The position numbers were made by a program, and so were the translations under genes. This document shows positions 37,201 to 50,989 of a stretch of 64,000 bases of DNA, in pieces (the stretch's first letter is position 1; each line of letters opens with the position of its first letter). The notes under the pieces are model-generated. The model was not told the origin of the DNA, searched no databases, and was given only the letters and a program-made list of their open reading frames with translations. The stretch comes from Malurus cyaneus samueli (lineage: Eukaryota; Chordata; Aves; Passeriformes; Maluridae). The stretch is taken from the NCBI GenBank assembly GCA_009741485.1, contig CM019216.1, positions 42,921,227 to 42,985,226 of the forward strand, read 5' to 3'.

Positions 37201-40200
37201 CCTCAAAACAGGAAGGATTTTTCCTAAGACTGTGGGAGAGAACCCTTCATATTTTTTTAAATGAACATAAACATAATAATAATACTGTGATCATCCATGC
37301 ATTAAATGATGGACCTTCTCAATAGAGGAAGCCACAGGCATTCCGTTTAAATAGCCCTACAAAATGTGCTTGGTTCCTTCTTCCAAGTGGGATAGACAAA
37401 CCCATGCTTCTAAACTGGAGGTCCCAGACACTAAAGTTGCCATAGTCCTTTAATCACTTCTACATTTCTTTAAATTTGCCTTTTCTTGGAGAAAAGAGGC
37501 AGTCTATGATGCTGGGAAAGCCTGAATTTTCAAAGTGGGAAGAGTGAAAGCTGTGCCGAAGCAACATAAAATGCATTTATCTGCTGAGACAGGGTAGGTG
37601 ATGTGATGTGCACAAACACACAGAGCCAAGGAAAGGTAAATGTTTCGCATGACCGGCCTTAGTTTTGAGTGATGTGTCTCTGACAAACTGCAATCCCATC
37701 ATGTTCACCTGGTGTGAGTCATTCCACCTTTCTTTTTTTATGTTATTTCTTACTCTATTATAAACTACAGAGTTCTCTCTCTCCCTGCACCTACAATTTC
37801 ATCATCATGCACTGAATTCCCTCAGTGTTTTTATTCACTAAATAGCAGTGCATAATGCTGACTTCCTTGTGTTTCCTCAATATCTTATTTTAAACATTCT
37901 GTTGGGACTGCCTCAATATTCAGGTTACACCTCAGTTCCCAAGGAAGGTGATTGTTACCCCCATCACTGTGGAGTGAGAGAGAATCACTGTTTCTATTCT
38001 CTGGAGTGTATTTCACAAGGGATATTCTCTGACAGATTGATTTTGCCTCAGACCACAGTTCAGGCTCTGGAAAAACCTTTTGATGACAAGGTGGGGTTTG
38101 ACAGATTGCTATATGAATTGTAGGTATCAGTCTCACATTTGTTTTTTTCAGATTTTACAGCTCAGTGAATTAATGGGCAAAATAGCAGAGCCTTACAACT
38201 CACAGATGTATAGGAAGCTATTCACAAATGGATCCCCTCAAAAAAATTAAACAATTTTTTTTCACACCTAGTTGATAAGTATGTTGGTTTCATGTCCTTC
38301 CCTGAATTTCATTCAGTGCTGTGGAAAAGCACTTCAAATAAATGGTTCCTTTGGGGCAAGAAAAGGGAAGGGAAAACGTTTAAATTTTTTAATACTCAAG
38401 GTAGTGTATGATTTATGTTATCTGGTTATCTTATTGCAGCTGCTGACAAATTCCACTTGAGAAGGGATAATTCGTGGAAGCTGTAGCTGAAGATAAAAAG
38501 CTGGCATAGCCTTAACTATAAACAGAATAGTTTGTATGCCATGTTTAAGATACATGGCCTCTTCTTCATTTGGGTGCATGACTCTGTGCCTCCCGTCCCT
38601 TAATGCAGAAAGAAATGTCTTGGTTTTTTATCTCTGCCAAAAATAGTGGTCAGTTTTGGTTCTTGGTGTATTATTTCCATTACTTCATCCTTTTTCAAGA
38701 GTAAAGCTGATTCCTTTGATAAATAATGTATGTGATTTTTGTGCCCTCACATGGCAAACAAATTACAAACTTGATAGCTCTAATATAGATATGCATTAAA
38801 AAAACTGGAGTTGAGATTTCTCTAAGTCTGATCCACTGTCCACATAACATTTCCCTTCAGCTTGCCAACAACGTTTAAAAAATATCCTGGCATAAGTCAT
38901 GAACCCTCTATGTCATTGAGACTTAGAGAACCGACTGGTCAAAGAAAAAAAAACTACAGGAGGCATCAGAATAAATCAACACCTGTTTCTTCTACGCAAT
39001 TACCCTTATTGCAAATGAAACACCAGTTCAGCTTCAAACAAGACTGTAATTTTTTTTTTTGAACAAAGCTTGCTCTCCAGAATGGGAGCAAATGTACTTA
39101 TTTTCTAAGACAACAGACTAGATTTGGTCTCATTTGCAATTACAGATAAGCCTTTGAATACCAGGCAGCTTTTGGCTGTCTTCTGGGTCACATGGCATGA
39201 GGCACCTCTGTTTCCACATGAAAGGCTCCACCTTCATTGCTCAGTCCCAGCAGACTGTGCCCAGCAGGCAGAGGCTCGAGATGATGATTTCATCAATGGA
39301 GTTGCTTCGCTGCTTTGCAGCTGACAGAAAACCGGGAGCTCCTTTCTCTCTGCCTCACTTTCTCTTCCTTTGTAAGCAAGTGGTAACAGACTCATAAACA
39401 AACATCATTAATGGAAAATCTATTTATTTGAAGTCTGTGGTGCTTCTTCTGCCCCTTCTCCTCCTAAGAGAGGGGAGAGGCTCCTAGAACACAAGTTGCC
39501 TTCTGCCATCTACATTTTCAGCTCATTTCTGTCCCATCAAGAATCCAATTTGTTAATGCCTGTGAAGCATTCAGAAGAATTGCTGTTGTTGGACTGCCTG
39601 TGTCTTACATTTCTTTCCTATGCTTTCAGTAGAACAGTGAGCATTGCCTTGCAGCCTTATAGCTTGAATGTTTCTGTTTCTCAGTAGCTATATGCAACAA
39701 GAACAAAACCCATCAATTTAGCATGACTTTATATTTATTTTAATCTTTCTACCAGAGTGCAGCACTGTCAGTAGCAGAGCACATCAGATCTAGTGGATTT
39801 GTCAGGATATTCACCTCCTTCCTCCCGTTTCCACTGCATGACTTGTCTGATCATAAGCAAAGTAGGATGCCTGGGGCATCAAGCTGTAGGGAGTGAGATT
39901 GCTGCTCTTGCCCTCAAGCTTGTGCTGCCTTTTCCAGATATCTGGAAATTCCCCAGTTTGCTGAGTGTGCTGCCTTTCAGGGAGTGTGTGGTGGATGCTG
40001 CAGGAGTGACAGCAGAATCAGTGAGCTTTGATCCTTACTCTGGCCCCCATGGCATGCACTGACCAGAACTGAAGTTTATTTTTGCTCACAGTACTCACTC
40101 TGACATCTCTTCTGTATTTCATGACAAAAAACAATAGCAGTGTGGTATCCTGGGACTGCATTAAACCTCCCTGTGTTGCGTTAAGTAGGTCAGCATTCTG

Positions 40201-42060
40201 ATTATTTTGAAGGCTTTGTTTTTCATTTGTTTTTCCACCATATTTCATTATCTCCAAAACAGTGAAGGAAGACCCTGTAGAAAAGGCCACAGTGTTTTTT
40301 TGCAAAAAAAGAAACTTGAGATAGAAGCTTAGTTTGAAAAAATTTCCGTATTAATGGATGTGATCTTGACAATATTACAAAGCTACACAGTATTAAAAAT
40401 GGTGTAAAGTAGTATAAAAGGATACTTCTAATTCTGAGATATCTATTACTGCAATGGTTTCATATAAACATACATGCATTCATACATGCCTGGGTACAAA
40501 CATATATATACACACACGCATGGTTATTTAACCAGGATGGCAAATGGAGAGACAGGATGCTTTCCCAAACAGCTTTAAGTGTGGTAATATGATTCTTGAG
40601 GAACAAAACCATTACAGAATCTTGCAAAACTGCAGTCAGAGCAGAGCAAAATGCCAGAATTCCCCACTTTCCTTTATACTGGTATTTGTTATGTGAGATT
40701 ACCATAACCAGGATCTGTTGTTAGTATCCTAAACTGGCAAGACTATATGAAAAAAGTGGAGACCGGAGAAAATATGATCTTTTGAAATGTAATTAGAAGT
40801 ACTCTTTGTGCAGTGTTTAGTATCTGGATCAGAGCATTTGTACCCCAACTTTGGGTTGTGTATGGCATTGTAAGACTTTTTTTTCTACTGGCTTACACTC
40901 TGCTATAAAAATAGTTAAATCTCAGTGTAAAGTTAACTAAAAAAATTCAGTTTGCTCCATTCTTTTATGAATAAAATCAAATAAAATAACACATCTCTAT
41001 TCATACTTCTGGTGAAATTCCAGTATAATGAGTTCTGCTGGTGATGAGCTACATTTAATTTCAGTTTTGTGGGCTCAGTTGTTAACTTGCTCTGTTAAAC
41101 CACTGCAATTCAACAGTGTATGAGCAATTTCAAATACTTCCAGTACTAGATTAGACTTTTATGCCCTGTTTTCCACAGGGGGTGGCAGAAGAATTTAAAA
41201 ACAAATGCATTCAGATGAGTTGCTAATAAGCTTCCAAAACACCTCTGATTTGTTTTGTTTCTGTTCTTGTTTTCTGCACAAGGACATTATATATTTACCA
41301 GTTATACCCCATCCTGATACTGCATTCAGCTGCAAGCGTCTGCAGGGGCTGTGTGGTTACTGGCAATACACTAAGCACAGTTAAACAGAGAAACGATTTG
41401 GCTATTCATTTAATTGCAGATCTGACAGGAAATTTTAATGATGGTTGTGGGTGAAATCAGACAGTTATGGCACAGCCTCTAAAAGAAGAGTTGGGGAATT
41501 CTGTTTTGGATGCACAACTGCTCTGCTGGATTAAATGTAGACTGGGTGAACAGAAAAAAGGGGATCTTCCCTGCAATTCCATCTTGGAGCTGTCACAAAA
41601 GACCACTGAAAGAGTGAGAAATGCCAGAGGCCATTGTATCAGAAAAGGACAGGAGGCATTGCTACATTCTCTCCTAACTTTTATCTCTTTCATCAACTCA
41701 GCCAACAAGAGTATCTTAAAGGCGGCAATCAGGTTTTTAAAACTGAGCATTGCATATATTTTTAAAAGGAAAGTTATCTACAGTTTAGGAAAAATGAATT
41801 ATTCTTCTTGTTCGAGTTAATCTTTTCATCAATATTGGACTAGGCTCATTAAATTTTTCTTGAGTTCTTTTGAGGACAGATGTAAGAAATATTTTTCTGC
41901 CTTCGAGCTGGCAAGGTAACTCGGGATGCAGATGTCCCTCATTTCCATGGGATTTTCTACTGTGCAGAACTGAACTATTCTCATTTCAAAGTTCTTACTG
42001 CACTGTCTTTTACTTAATATTAAATCATATTTGAACTTATTACTACTGGAGGAAAATATT
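34201..42060. other. Unique AT-rich noncoding DNA, about 7.9 kb
   Basis: No exon, RNA gene or mobile element recognised. A somewhat GC-richer patch at 35920-36480 and a CA/TA-rich patch at 40458-40520 (ACATATATATACACACACGC) are the only compositional features. Open frames stay at or below 117 codons and match nothing known. Confidence 0.55.
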
Positions 42061-42420
42061 GACCGGCAGCGCTACACAGACTCATAAACAAACAAATCTT
42101 TTAAAGCTACTGCACTCGGAGTATCAATTCAGAGTATATGGATACAGCCTTAAAAAAATGCAAACTCTGCAGTGCGGCATGAGGCAAACCTCTCAAAATG
42201 TGTTACGAAAAGGTCATTTGGAAACATCATCTCTCTAACCATTTAAAATATGTGAGCCATGGAATTCCCCTGCTTCGCTGCCAGCTCTCAAGTTGTGAGC
42301 AATAAAGACGGGCGGGGAAAATATTTTGCTAATAACAGTGTTTCCATTGAAATTGCTATCGACAGTATCAGCACAGTGCCAAGAACTTGAAGTGTAACCT
42401 TCCCCCATGGCTGCCCGCAT
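42061..42420. promoter_or_regulatory. Candidate conserved noncoding block
   Basis: AT-rich non-repeat DNA with unusually well-kept CpGs (CGGCAGCGC at 42064, CACTCGG at 42114, GTGCGGC at 42172, ACGGGCGGG at 42309, ATCGAC at 42358). It holds a forkhead-type tract ATAAACAAACAAAT at 42084-42097 and a near-X-box GTTTCCATTGAAAT at 42340-42353, one base off the palindromic pattern in its core. It also has TGCTAATAAC homeodomain-like sites. There is no credible coding frame, though a 157-codon minus frame overlaps it by chance. This is the texture of a developmental enhancer; conservation is not shown here. Confidence 0.4.
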
Positions 42421-43656
42421 GAAGCAAGAATGCATCCTCCCCACATCTGTCCAGATGTGCTCATCACAGCACAGCGATCTCACTACAAGTGTCCATTGTA
42501 CCCTAATGAGCACCGCAGCTCTCCTGCAGAGAAAATGCACCAGATAAGAGTGTGGGAGGACTGTGAGCAGTGCTGTAGCCCTGACTGTAGCTCCTGGGAA
42601 TGATACGGAATCTGTATTGTAGTGCAGGGAATAATATGGAATCTGCCCCGCAGCAGAAGGGACAGCTGTGCAACAGTGGCTATGCCATGTACTCTGCACG
42701 CCTTCCAAGACATTATTCTGGTTTTATAACTTTTTTTAATACATCCATATGGAGTGATTTCTCTGTTGCATTGCTCTGCTTGGTTCAGAAGTAGGGAGCT
42801 AGAAGAAAAACTGGAATTTATAGTATAGAAGTAAATTGTTGACCTGTAGTGAATTTATGTTTATTGCAGATGAGGAGGACTTTGGTTAACAGGACAAATA
42901 TTGTTTCCAATATAAAAGAGTCATCTTGTCCATTGGATCTTCTGATCTCTAAGTCAGCCAGTCAAAGCACACTTTTTTTAAATGAAGCCATTTTTAGAGA
43001 CCAGAAGTGATGGTCTGTTACCATCCAAAATTGCAACAGTTTCCATCATTTAAATGCCAGCTGCATTTTTCTCAAGCAATCCCAAAGCTCAAATATATGT
43101 TCTGTATCCTCGTGTAAGCTATCCTACGGTGACCTACCTGGCTCTGTAAATGCCTCATCTGCATTGTCTTTGCAGATGACAAAGGGAGATCTTTATGAAA
43201 ATTTTTACTCATCTTTTGGAAAAAGGAGTATCTGAGAACTTCTTTGTAGCTGTGTAGGTATGGAGAGTGGCTTGCACATACACAGGTGGCTCCCTCTGAT
43301 CCATATTGGCCATGTTCATGTTATCCTTCTGGAGGGCCAGGACCCATAGGGTGGCCATTAGCTTTTAGTAATTGAATGTTTTTCTTTTCTATTCAAAGAA
43401 TCCCAAACAACAAAACATGTTGCAATCCACCAAAGTAGTGTGGGTTTGTTTCAGGAAATGTTTCTCGTGTCTGGAGTAACCTATCACGATCACAAGTCAG
43501 GATGTTGGAGGCCAAGTCTCTCTAGGAAACTATTAGGGGCTTTCATGGATTGTAGGTCCCAAACTGAGATAGTCCCTCCCCCTAGTACCTGTCCAGAGCA
43601 GTTCCTATTAGCTGAGGCCAGTCTCTCTCAGGGACAAGAGCTGACTGATGTCGCAG
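42421..43656. other. Unique noncoding DNA
   Basis: Imperfect direct repeat GGGAA(T/G)(A/G)ATA-GGAATCTG at 42596-42614 and 42627-42645 (period 31). No exon is recognised. The stretch just before the LTR (43440-43656) is not recognisable retroviral internal sequence. Confidence 0.5.
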
Positions 43657-44225
43657 TGTGGCTACCCTGGTTTTGGCTGGGGTGGAATTCATTTTCTTCA
43701 CAGTGGCAAAGTGTTTGGGGCTGTGCTCTGGATTTGTGCTGAACACAGGTTGATAATATGGAGATGTTTCTGTTATTACTGAGCAGGGTTTGCACAGAGC
43801 CAAGGCCTTTCCTGCTTTCCATGGTGCCACGGTGGTGAGGAGGTGGGGAGGAAACACAGCTGAGAGAGGTGGCCCCAAATAACAAAAGGGACATTCCAGA
43901 CCATATGACCTCATGTTCAGTATATTAACTGTGAGGAATAAGAAGAAAACGGGGGGACATTTGGAGTGATGACACTGGCTTTTCCAAGCAAATGTTATAT
44001 GTGATGGGACCCTGTTCTCCTGGAGCTGGCTAAACACCTGCCTGCCCATGGGAAGCAGTGAATCAATTATTTATCTTACTTTGCTTGTGCGCACAGCTTT
44101 TGCTTTCCCTGTCTATATCTCAACTCATGAGTGGTCTGGCTTTTACTTCTGATTCCCTGAACCTGCTGGTGGGGGAATGAGCAAGAGGCAGCATGGGGTT
44201 GGCTGCTGCCTGGGGTGAAATCACA
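43657..44225 (+). mobile_element. Solo LTR of an ERVL-type (class III) endogenous retrovirus
   Basis: About 570 bp that follow, end to end, an LTR family abundant in bird genomes. It opens with TGTGGCTACCCTGGTTTTGG and ATTTTCTTCACAG, followed by GATTTGTGCTGAACACAG, ATGGAGATGTTTCTGTTA and AGAGCCAAGGCCTTTCCTGC. The central AATAAG at the place of the polyadenylation signal precedes a GGGGGGAC run. Then come GCTAAACACCTGCCTGCCCA, GCACAGCTTTTGCTTTCCCT and TATATCTCAACTCATGAG, and a close TGGGGTGAAATCACA. No gag, pol or env sequence is visible on either side, so this is a solitary LTR left by recombination between the two LTRs of a provirus. A clear 5-bp target duplication was not found. Orientation is inferred from the polyadenylation-signal position. 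A 155-codon minus-strand frame inside it is not a gene. Confidence 0.82.
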
Positions 44226-47200
44226 ATAGTGCCCAAATGAGATCTAGAAGCTCTGTAGGGCAAGTAACCAGAAACACAGGAAATATGAGACAACCTGGAG
44301 GTTCATGGAGTGCTAGGCCAAGTGACTTGCTTCACTTGGATTGTGGGACTGTTGTGGTTTGAACAGCTTGCAGCTTCAATGCGAAAGAGGCCTAGATGAG
44401 TGCCTGTATAAGCCAAAATTGTGCAAAAAGTGTATTCAAATTCAATCTTGCCTTGTTTGTGGTGTTTCAGAAAAGGATGTAGCAGGCTTGGCTTCTTCCA
44501 ACCAAATCTGTGATATGCCGTTCAAAAAAAAAAGAGATTAATTGCACTCCCCCACTCAAAAAAGGATTGTTAGGAGTCCATGGGTCCCTATCAGCCAAAG
44601 GCAGATGCAAAAAATGTTTTAATGAACCAGTGATCTCCTGTGCTGCTAACCTGGTCCTTACTGCTCATGTGCAGAGGTGCACAGTCATGACTTCGTTGTG
44701 CCTTCTGAGGATCTCCTTTCCCATTGAGTAATAATTATTGTTTGATTGGTGCATCGATTGGAGACCTGTTGCTTGGTGGCCCATCACATACTTATTTGCC
44801 AATGTTATGTAAACAGAGGGTGATTTGACTCTTCATCCAGTGATCAATAGCTGGGGAATGCAGTAGCTGATCTTTTTCATGGTGTTGAATGGAATTGAAC
44901 TAATAAACCACACAACTCCGGTCAGTTTTCCAAGGTACTGATCTATAGCAAAAATACCACACAGCAGAAAGCAAACAGCATGAAATAGGATGTTCCAGTG
45001 TATTGAATAATTTCGCAGTGCAGCATCAATGACATTTAGAATAGTGAAAAGATTTGTGTGAGTGTGGCAAAAAAAAAAAATTATGCTCCTTTGGCCTGCA
45101 CACATCGAGTTTAACACTGTTTATATCCTTTTTTTGCACTCTCTTCAGCTCCTAAAGAAATAAGAACATGTGAAGTATTGACAGTGGACATACAAGAAAA
45201 AAGTTATTTGAGTATTCTGTTCAAAGGTACTTAATTTAAAACTAAATAAAATTTGGTTTCATTCATCAACACATTTGTGTTCATTTCTCCTAATAAAGAT
45301 TTAAGCTGCTTTACTTGCCACACCTGTGAAGAGCAGATTTCAAGAATTCATTGAAACCAGGTGTCAGATTGTCCATTTACTCTCATGTTGCAAATCAACA
45401 ATTAACATGCTATGCTGATTACTTAAGAAAGCCTGGGATATACAGAATAGCTGATTTTCTGGGTGGATAAAGAGACTGGAGGATCCTGAGAGAACCAGAA
45501 CATGTCACATGAAGCAGAACTATGCATATAAAGTTCATTCCATGGCGCTATGGCTGATGTATGGCTGCCCAGAATCCCTGGTGACGTGTGCCGAGCCCTC
45601 TGGGCTGGGAGTCAGGTGAGAAGGGATTTAGTACTGCTTTGGAGGCTGTCCTGCACTGTGACCTTGTGGCAGTCACTCCACCTTCCTTTTTGATGTGTTC
45701 TTTATTGCTTCATACCATATGGTGTTTGCAGCAAAGACCTTGTCTTGGATTCAAGAAAGAACAAGGATATCTGAAACACCACATCCCAGGGACGAAACTC
45801 TGGTGGCATTCAGCCTGTGCTGGAGGAAACACAGGGTAAAACCTCAGAAACAGAGATGGAGCATCTCTGATGGTTTTGCTGGGCTCCTGCTCTGCTCTCA
45901 GAGCCCACTCACTTTGAATTGTTTCTCATACTTTATCCCAGGAGCAGACACATTCCTTCCTGGGTCAGTTTCTGTGAGGTTCTTTTTATAGGTTTGCATG
46001 CAGTGCAGGTCAAGAGGATTTCAGTCTCAACAGAGGCCTTGTGAGAATATGGGAACACAGACATCAGGCAATAGTAGGGTTTTTTTCTGGCTCCTCAAGG
46101 GGTTTAGCAGGACCTAAGTGCTTAGCAGCTGTTGACTCTGGGCCATTTTAGTCAAGCAGGATACAGAGACAATTTGTATCAGGAGGCAAGATGTCTGCAA
46201 AGCCCTCTAAGGAAAGAAGATGAAGAATATTTTTGGTTGGGGCACTTTTATTTGGATCTAGATTTTCCTCCTGAGGACCTGGCTTTCAGTTCTCCTTAGG
46301 TACCTTTTAGATTAAACGCTTTTCTTGACTCAAGACTAATTTAAATCCTCACTTGTCTTTTATTTTAGTCCTGTGTTCTATTTTTGATTTAAAGACTCTT
46401 GGTCATAGCTACAACAAAATCTTATGTGCTGCAGCTCTCCTGCAGTGATTAAAAATCCAGTATGTTATGTCAGTAAAAGCAAGTGGTAGCTGCTGACCTA
46501 GTTGCAAGAACAAACTGAACAACCTAACAGCAAATATTAAATTTCTGGTTTGATATGTCATGGAACTGAGAAGCTTAGAAATTGACTCATCATTATAAGG
46601 CCTAAGGAAGATTAATAAGGCTCCAGTGCTCCCTGTCAGGATACACAAACAATGTTAGGAGAAGCTGTGGTTGAGATACCTCCAGAGAGCTGTAATGGAG
46701 TCCCTCTTTTGAAAGTCCTGGACTTAGCAGTTGTGAGGTTGAGATCAGTGTCAGGTCTGAATTTCAGCTTTTTCAGTTAACCCAAGCAAGCAAGTTTGGT
46801 TTGTCTGTGAATTCTTGTTAATTTCCACCAGGCAGAAATTTGGGAAATTCATGTGGTTTTCCATTTTCATGAATAGCTGTAAAATCACTTTCAGAGACTC
46901 TTTGCCCACATCTCAGCAGCAGAGGACATGTCCTATTCTGATTTTCCTGCAAAGCTCACCCTTGTGCAGAAAACAATTTAAATATCTGACTTGGTGGGAG
47001 CAGAAAGAAAGATGCCAAAGTAATTTACATTGGAGAAAAGGGGAAGAAAGTGGAATTATGACAGAGGATGTAGACAGAAGGAATGAATATATGTGCAAAC
47101 ATGCGCAATTTTTTTTACTTGGCTCTGCCTTTAATTGGTTGTGACATCAGCAGAGAACTGGATCTGAGGCTCCTTCAGGCAAAGCTGGTTCACCTGGCTC

Positions 47201-48540
47201 ACTTGTCATCACCAAGATTAGTCTCTCCAAATGAAAAAGGTGCTGTGCTTGCTTCCACGTGTCCAGCACACCCCTGGAAAACTCCAAATACCAGACTCCA
47301 TAGAAAGCTGGGCACGTTCTTGTGGAGTGGCCATGGGGCTGCAGGGAGAGCCCTGCGCTGTGCCCGTACACACTGCCCTGTGTGCTGATCCTCCTGCTGC
47401 CTCCAAGGCACAGCTGCAGCTGTGCATCCCCAAGTGCTGCAGGAAGGAGTGGGGAGTTGCACCATTTCATTGGGTTGGCAGCTGAGAGCTGCCTGGCAGA
47501 ATCAGGATGAATTCTGGTACTCAGGCTGGCTGCATGTGAATCTGCATTGATCTGTCTGATAGCCCTTAACAGATTGCTCATTCCTTCATCAAAAAAAAAA
47601 ACCAAAAAAAACCAGAAAGCATAGGTAAAATTTCCTATTGTTTTCTTCTTATATATCTCCATTCTCCACTACTTATTTTATATTTCCTTTTATGACTGTC
47701 TTGGTGTAATTACTTTTTAAAATGTTTTCTATTTTACTAAATAAAAAATAAATTTGTTTTCTGAAGGATTCCCTGTGCTGCATCTCCCCCATCACACCCC
47801 ATATCCCACCTTTTGCCAGAAAACTCTCATTTCAAGGTACTTGCAATCCTAAAATTATTGTATTATATAAAGAAAACTGAAAGAAAGCAAAATCAATACA
47901 TAGGGGAAAAAGGTAATCATAAACAAAATCTCACTTGAAGAAATTACTTTCACTGTTCAGGAAGAATGAAGCTTCATTAGGATAGGGAGATATGTCCAGG
48001 TTCGTATTTCATCTTCTGTTCTTACCTTCACTGTCTTTGTGCTTCCTTTTATGGTTTCCTTTCAATGGGGAGCACTTTGATTTGTATGAGATTTCTTGCA
48101 CAAGGCTCTTTGCCTTTCCTCTTTGTGACCCCTTGATGTGCATTTCTGCTGTGAGATCTAGAAGGAACCGGCCCAAATCAGCACTGGTTACTGGTTTCCT
48201 GAAGTCATTGCATGTGAAGTGTGGTTTTAATAAAACATCTGGTTGAAGAAAGATAATTTTCCTGCTTGCTGGAAAAGATGACAGGTGGGCTGATGTCTGG
48301 CAAGGACTCCATCTTGAGTGCCTCCATGCACGTTTGAGGGGAATGCACAAATCCAATGTAATGCCCATCCTAGCTCCTGGATGAGTTGTTATCTCTCGGG
48401 GCAGAGCACACTCTTAAGTCCCTGTCTCCACTCAGCTTTTTCTCCCCAGCTCAGGGCTGACTCCTGACATCTGCTGAAACCTCTCAGCTTCCACAAACCC
48501 AGCTCCTGAATGTGCTTTTCTGAATGTGCATGGAGTAGGA
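44226..48540. other. Unique noncoding DNA
   Basis: No exon or mobile element recognised. Compositionally distinct is 47130-47560, which is GC-rich and carries overlapping frames on both strands, the longest 171 codons on the minus strand (47147-47662). Its translation has no recognisable domain and begins with an A-rich low-complexity part. A runs lie at 45071-45081 and 47591-47614. Confidence 0.5.
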
Positions 48541-48622
48541 TCATAGAACACCCTGAGCTGGGAAGGACTCACAGGAGGATCATGGAGTCCAGCTCCTGGC
48601 TCTGCATTGGACTTGCACTAAA
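48541..48622 (-). mobile_element. CR1 LINE, short 3'-end fragment, minus strand
   Basis: The string TCATAGAACACCCTGAGCTG then GGAAGGACTCACAGGAGGAT and GAGTCCAGCTCCTGGCTCTG is the reverse complement of the last ~80 bases of a CR1-J-like element. It matches the same part of the copy at 32995 without being an exact duplicate. No coding sequence. Confidence 0.85.
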
Positions 48623-50989
48623 CTGGGGGAGGAGAGGCTGCCTCTTTCATTGTGCTTGAACAGAACACAGTGTGTAGCCGCCTGCAGGCACAAAAGAAGT
48701 ACAATTCAACATTGCTGCAAAGAAAAGAAGCTTCCCAACCAGAAAATCTAATTTTTAGTTATGTTAACATCAAGGAATTATCTTAGCAGTTGTACTGATC
48801 TGAGTTCATGATTTGAAATTCTGCATTTTTCTTTGGCCAGACATTTTCATCCCTGTATGAAGGATTTTTACATTTGTTTTGCATGGATAATTCTCACAGC
48901 AGCTGGAGTATGGATTTCCACCTTGTGTGCATGACTTGCAGTAGAGAAAAAACCTACAAGGCACAGAACAATACAGTAATTAACTATGTGCTCTCCAGGG
49001 GCTGTCATATTATTTCGCTGTCATAGCATGTGCCAATGTGGAAATTAATTTCCTGCCAAGCATCAAACACTACATACTCTATCAAGTGATTTACACGGCC
49101 TTTTTACACCTGCACATAGACCAAGATTCAGTTACTCTTTTCTTCAGTAGTTAGTCCTATCAGAACATACCTTTCACTACAAGAACTTGGTGATCAATCA
49201 TACCTAACCAGCTTGCCTTGCATTCTAAAAGTGACAGCTTTTCAGTTGTCATTGTAAAGTGTTAAGAAAAGAATAAATATATTTGCATTAATAAAACATA
49301 TTAAAGTACTGACATAAACACGAATCACTCATCTTGCTGAATGAAAACTTTGATGAATGTTTCTCTAAGGAAAGGAATTGGGTTGTATGTCTGCCAGTGC
49401 TCATTAATGGCAGCAGAAATAATGCAAAGTATCAGCTTCACTTTATAGAGTCTCTATAAAGAAAACTGAAAAGTACCAACACAGAAACATTAATATCACA
49501 GAATTTTATGCGGCCCAGGTGCCAAAGTTGCATTTTTTACTGCAAATAGCTCTAAAAATCTTCTCTGCTAGGTAAGATGGGTATTTCTGTTGCTACTTCG
49601 GCTACTTCATTAAGCCTCAACAAAAGAGGTCATGCTCTGCTTCTTTCATCTGCCTTGAGTCTCTATCCCCTCATTTTTAACATAATTTTCAAGCCAGAGG
49701 CTCAGACAATAGCTGATATGGCTTATCTACAATTATTTTTCCTATTTTAGTATCTTTGGAAAAGCAGTTCAGTTCATTCAAGAGATCTCTCTTAATTGCG
49801 TTTTCCACAATTAATGAAATTTGCTTTTTCATGGCCTTTGTTACATATCAAGAGGTTTTTAGAATTAACTACCACCCCATCTTCCCTGTCCCCTTCCCCT
49901 ATGCTGTGTTTTACAGCTGGTAGCCATACCATGGTGAGGTCTAAGTGTTTTTGAGAACATCTTGGTTAGCTCTAGCTCCTTTCAGTGCTTGATGCAGTAT
50001 CTGCATTGATGGCACCAAAGACATTTGGTTTCCTGTATTAGAGCGTTCAACTCTCTGTTAGAAACATCAGATCCAGAACTTTACAAAGATGGATGCAGGC
50101 CACAATTCTCCTTTGAAAAGCTTGTTCCAGCTGAATCCATATCTTAAATTTGGCTGAAAATGTGGATTAAGTTATGAACCAACCTGGTCTCTTAGGGTAG
50201 GAAAAGAATGGTGAATTTATATTAGTGTTTCCTACAAAATTAAACTATTTTTACAGCTAATTTCATCTCAGTAAGTATTTCAGAGTTCATGTCTTGTACA
50301 TACAAGATCTTGTAGATATGGATGTTGAAATGCTGTCCATCTAACAGCATTTAGATTTCTAACATGTGTTTTGCAGGCAAGGGGTAATAAAACTCTCACT
50401 ACTCATATGGTCAGCCTGTGCACTTGTGCCTTTACAAACAATACTATTCCGTGCCTGAGTATCTGAGAAGCAAGCTGCTAGCATACCATGAACATACTGC
50501 TTTTAGAAAAATATTTCAAATAATAAAAGAAAACTACCTAGAGATGTGAAATGTATTTCTCCTCCTCTGGCCACCTTCTTCTCCTTGGGAAAACATCGAA
50601 GAAGTTGAAAATACTGCTTTTCAGCTTATATGGCCATCAGGCTTTTCTGTGTTGCTCAAAACTAATATTAATTGCAATCACACAGTTCCCTCAATCTAAA
50701 AAAAGAATGATCCTCTTCTTTCAAGCATAGAGTCCTTTTCATTTCTGCTGGCATTTGACTCCAACGCTACTTGCACAAAATTGTTGATGAGATTCATAGG
50801 GAAGCAGTGAAAGTGAAAGAAAATAGTTTTTTTTTCATTTCAACTGAACTGACGGCTGAACAAAGGCATGAATATTTTTCCTCTGATGCACATGTATGGT
50901 TTAGTTTAATACGTCGCCAGCCTTGCAGCATCATTCCTCTTTTCACAGAAATCAGTAGGGAATCCTCTGTACTGTTTGGAATGAGGTGC
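48623..50989. other. Unique AT-rich noncoding DNA
   Basis: No exon or mobile element recognised. Part of it (about 49020-49300 and 49490-49570) has the motif-dense look of conserved noncoding DNA, for example AAGTGATTTACACGG and AGTTGCATTTTTTACTGCAA, but nothing decisive. Confidence 0.5.

Noticed and set aside
42235..42708. 157-codon minus-strand open frame
   Set aside because: Overlaps the candidate enhancer block; no domain recognised and no sign of codon structure by eye.
43582..44049. 155-codon minus-strand open frame
   Set aside because: Lies across the solo LTR and is antisense to it; a chance frame in noncoding LTR sequence.
47147..47662. 171-codon minus-strand open frame in a GC-rich patch
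   Set aside because: Starts in an A-rich low-complexity part, overlaps other open frames, and shows no known motif; kept only as a composition note.
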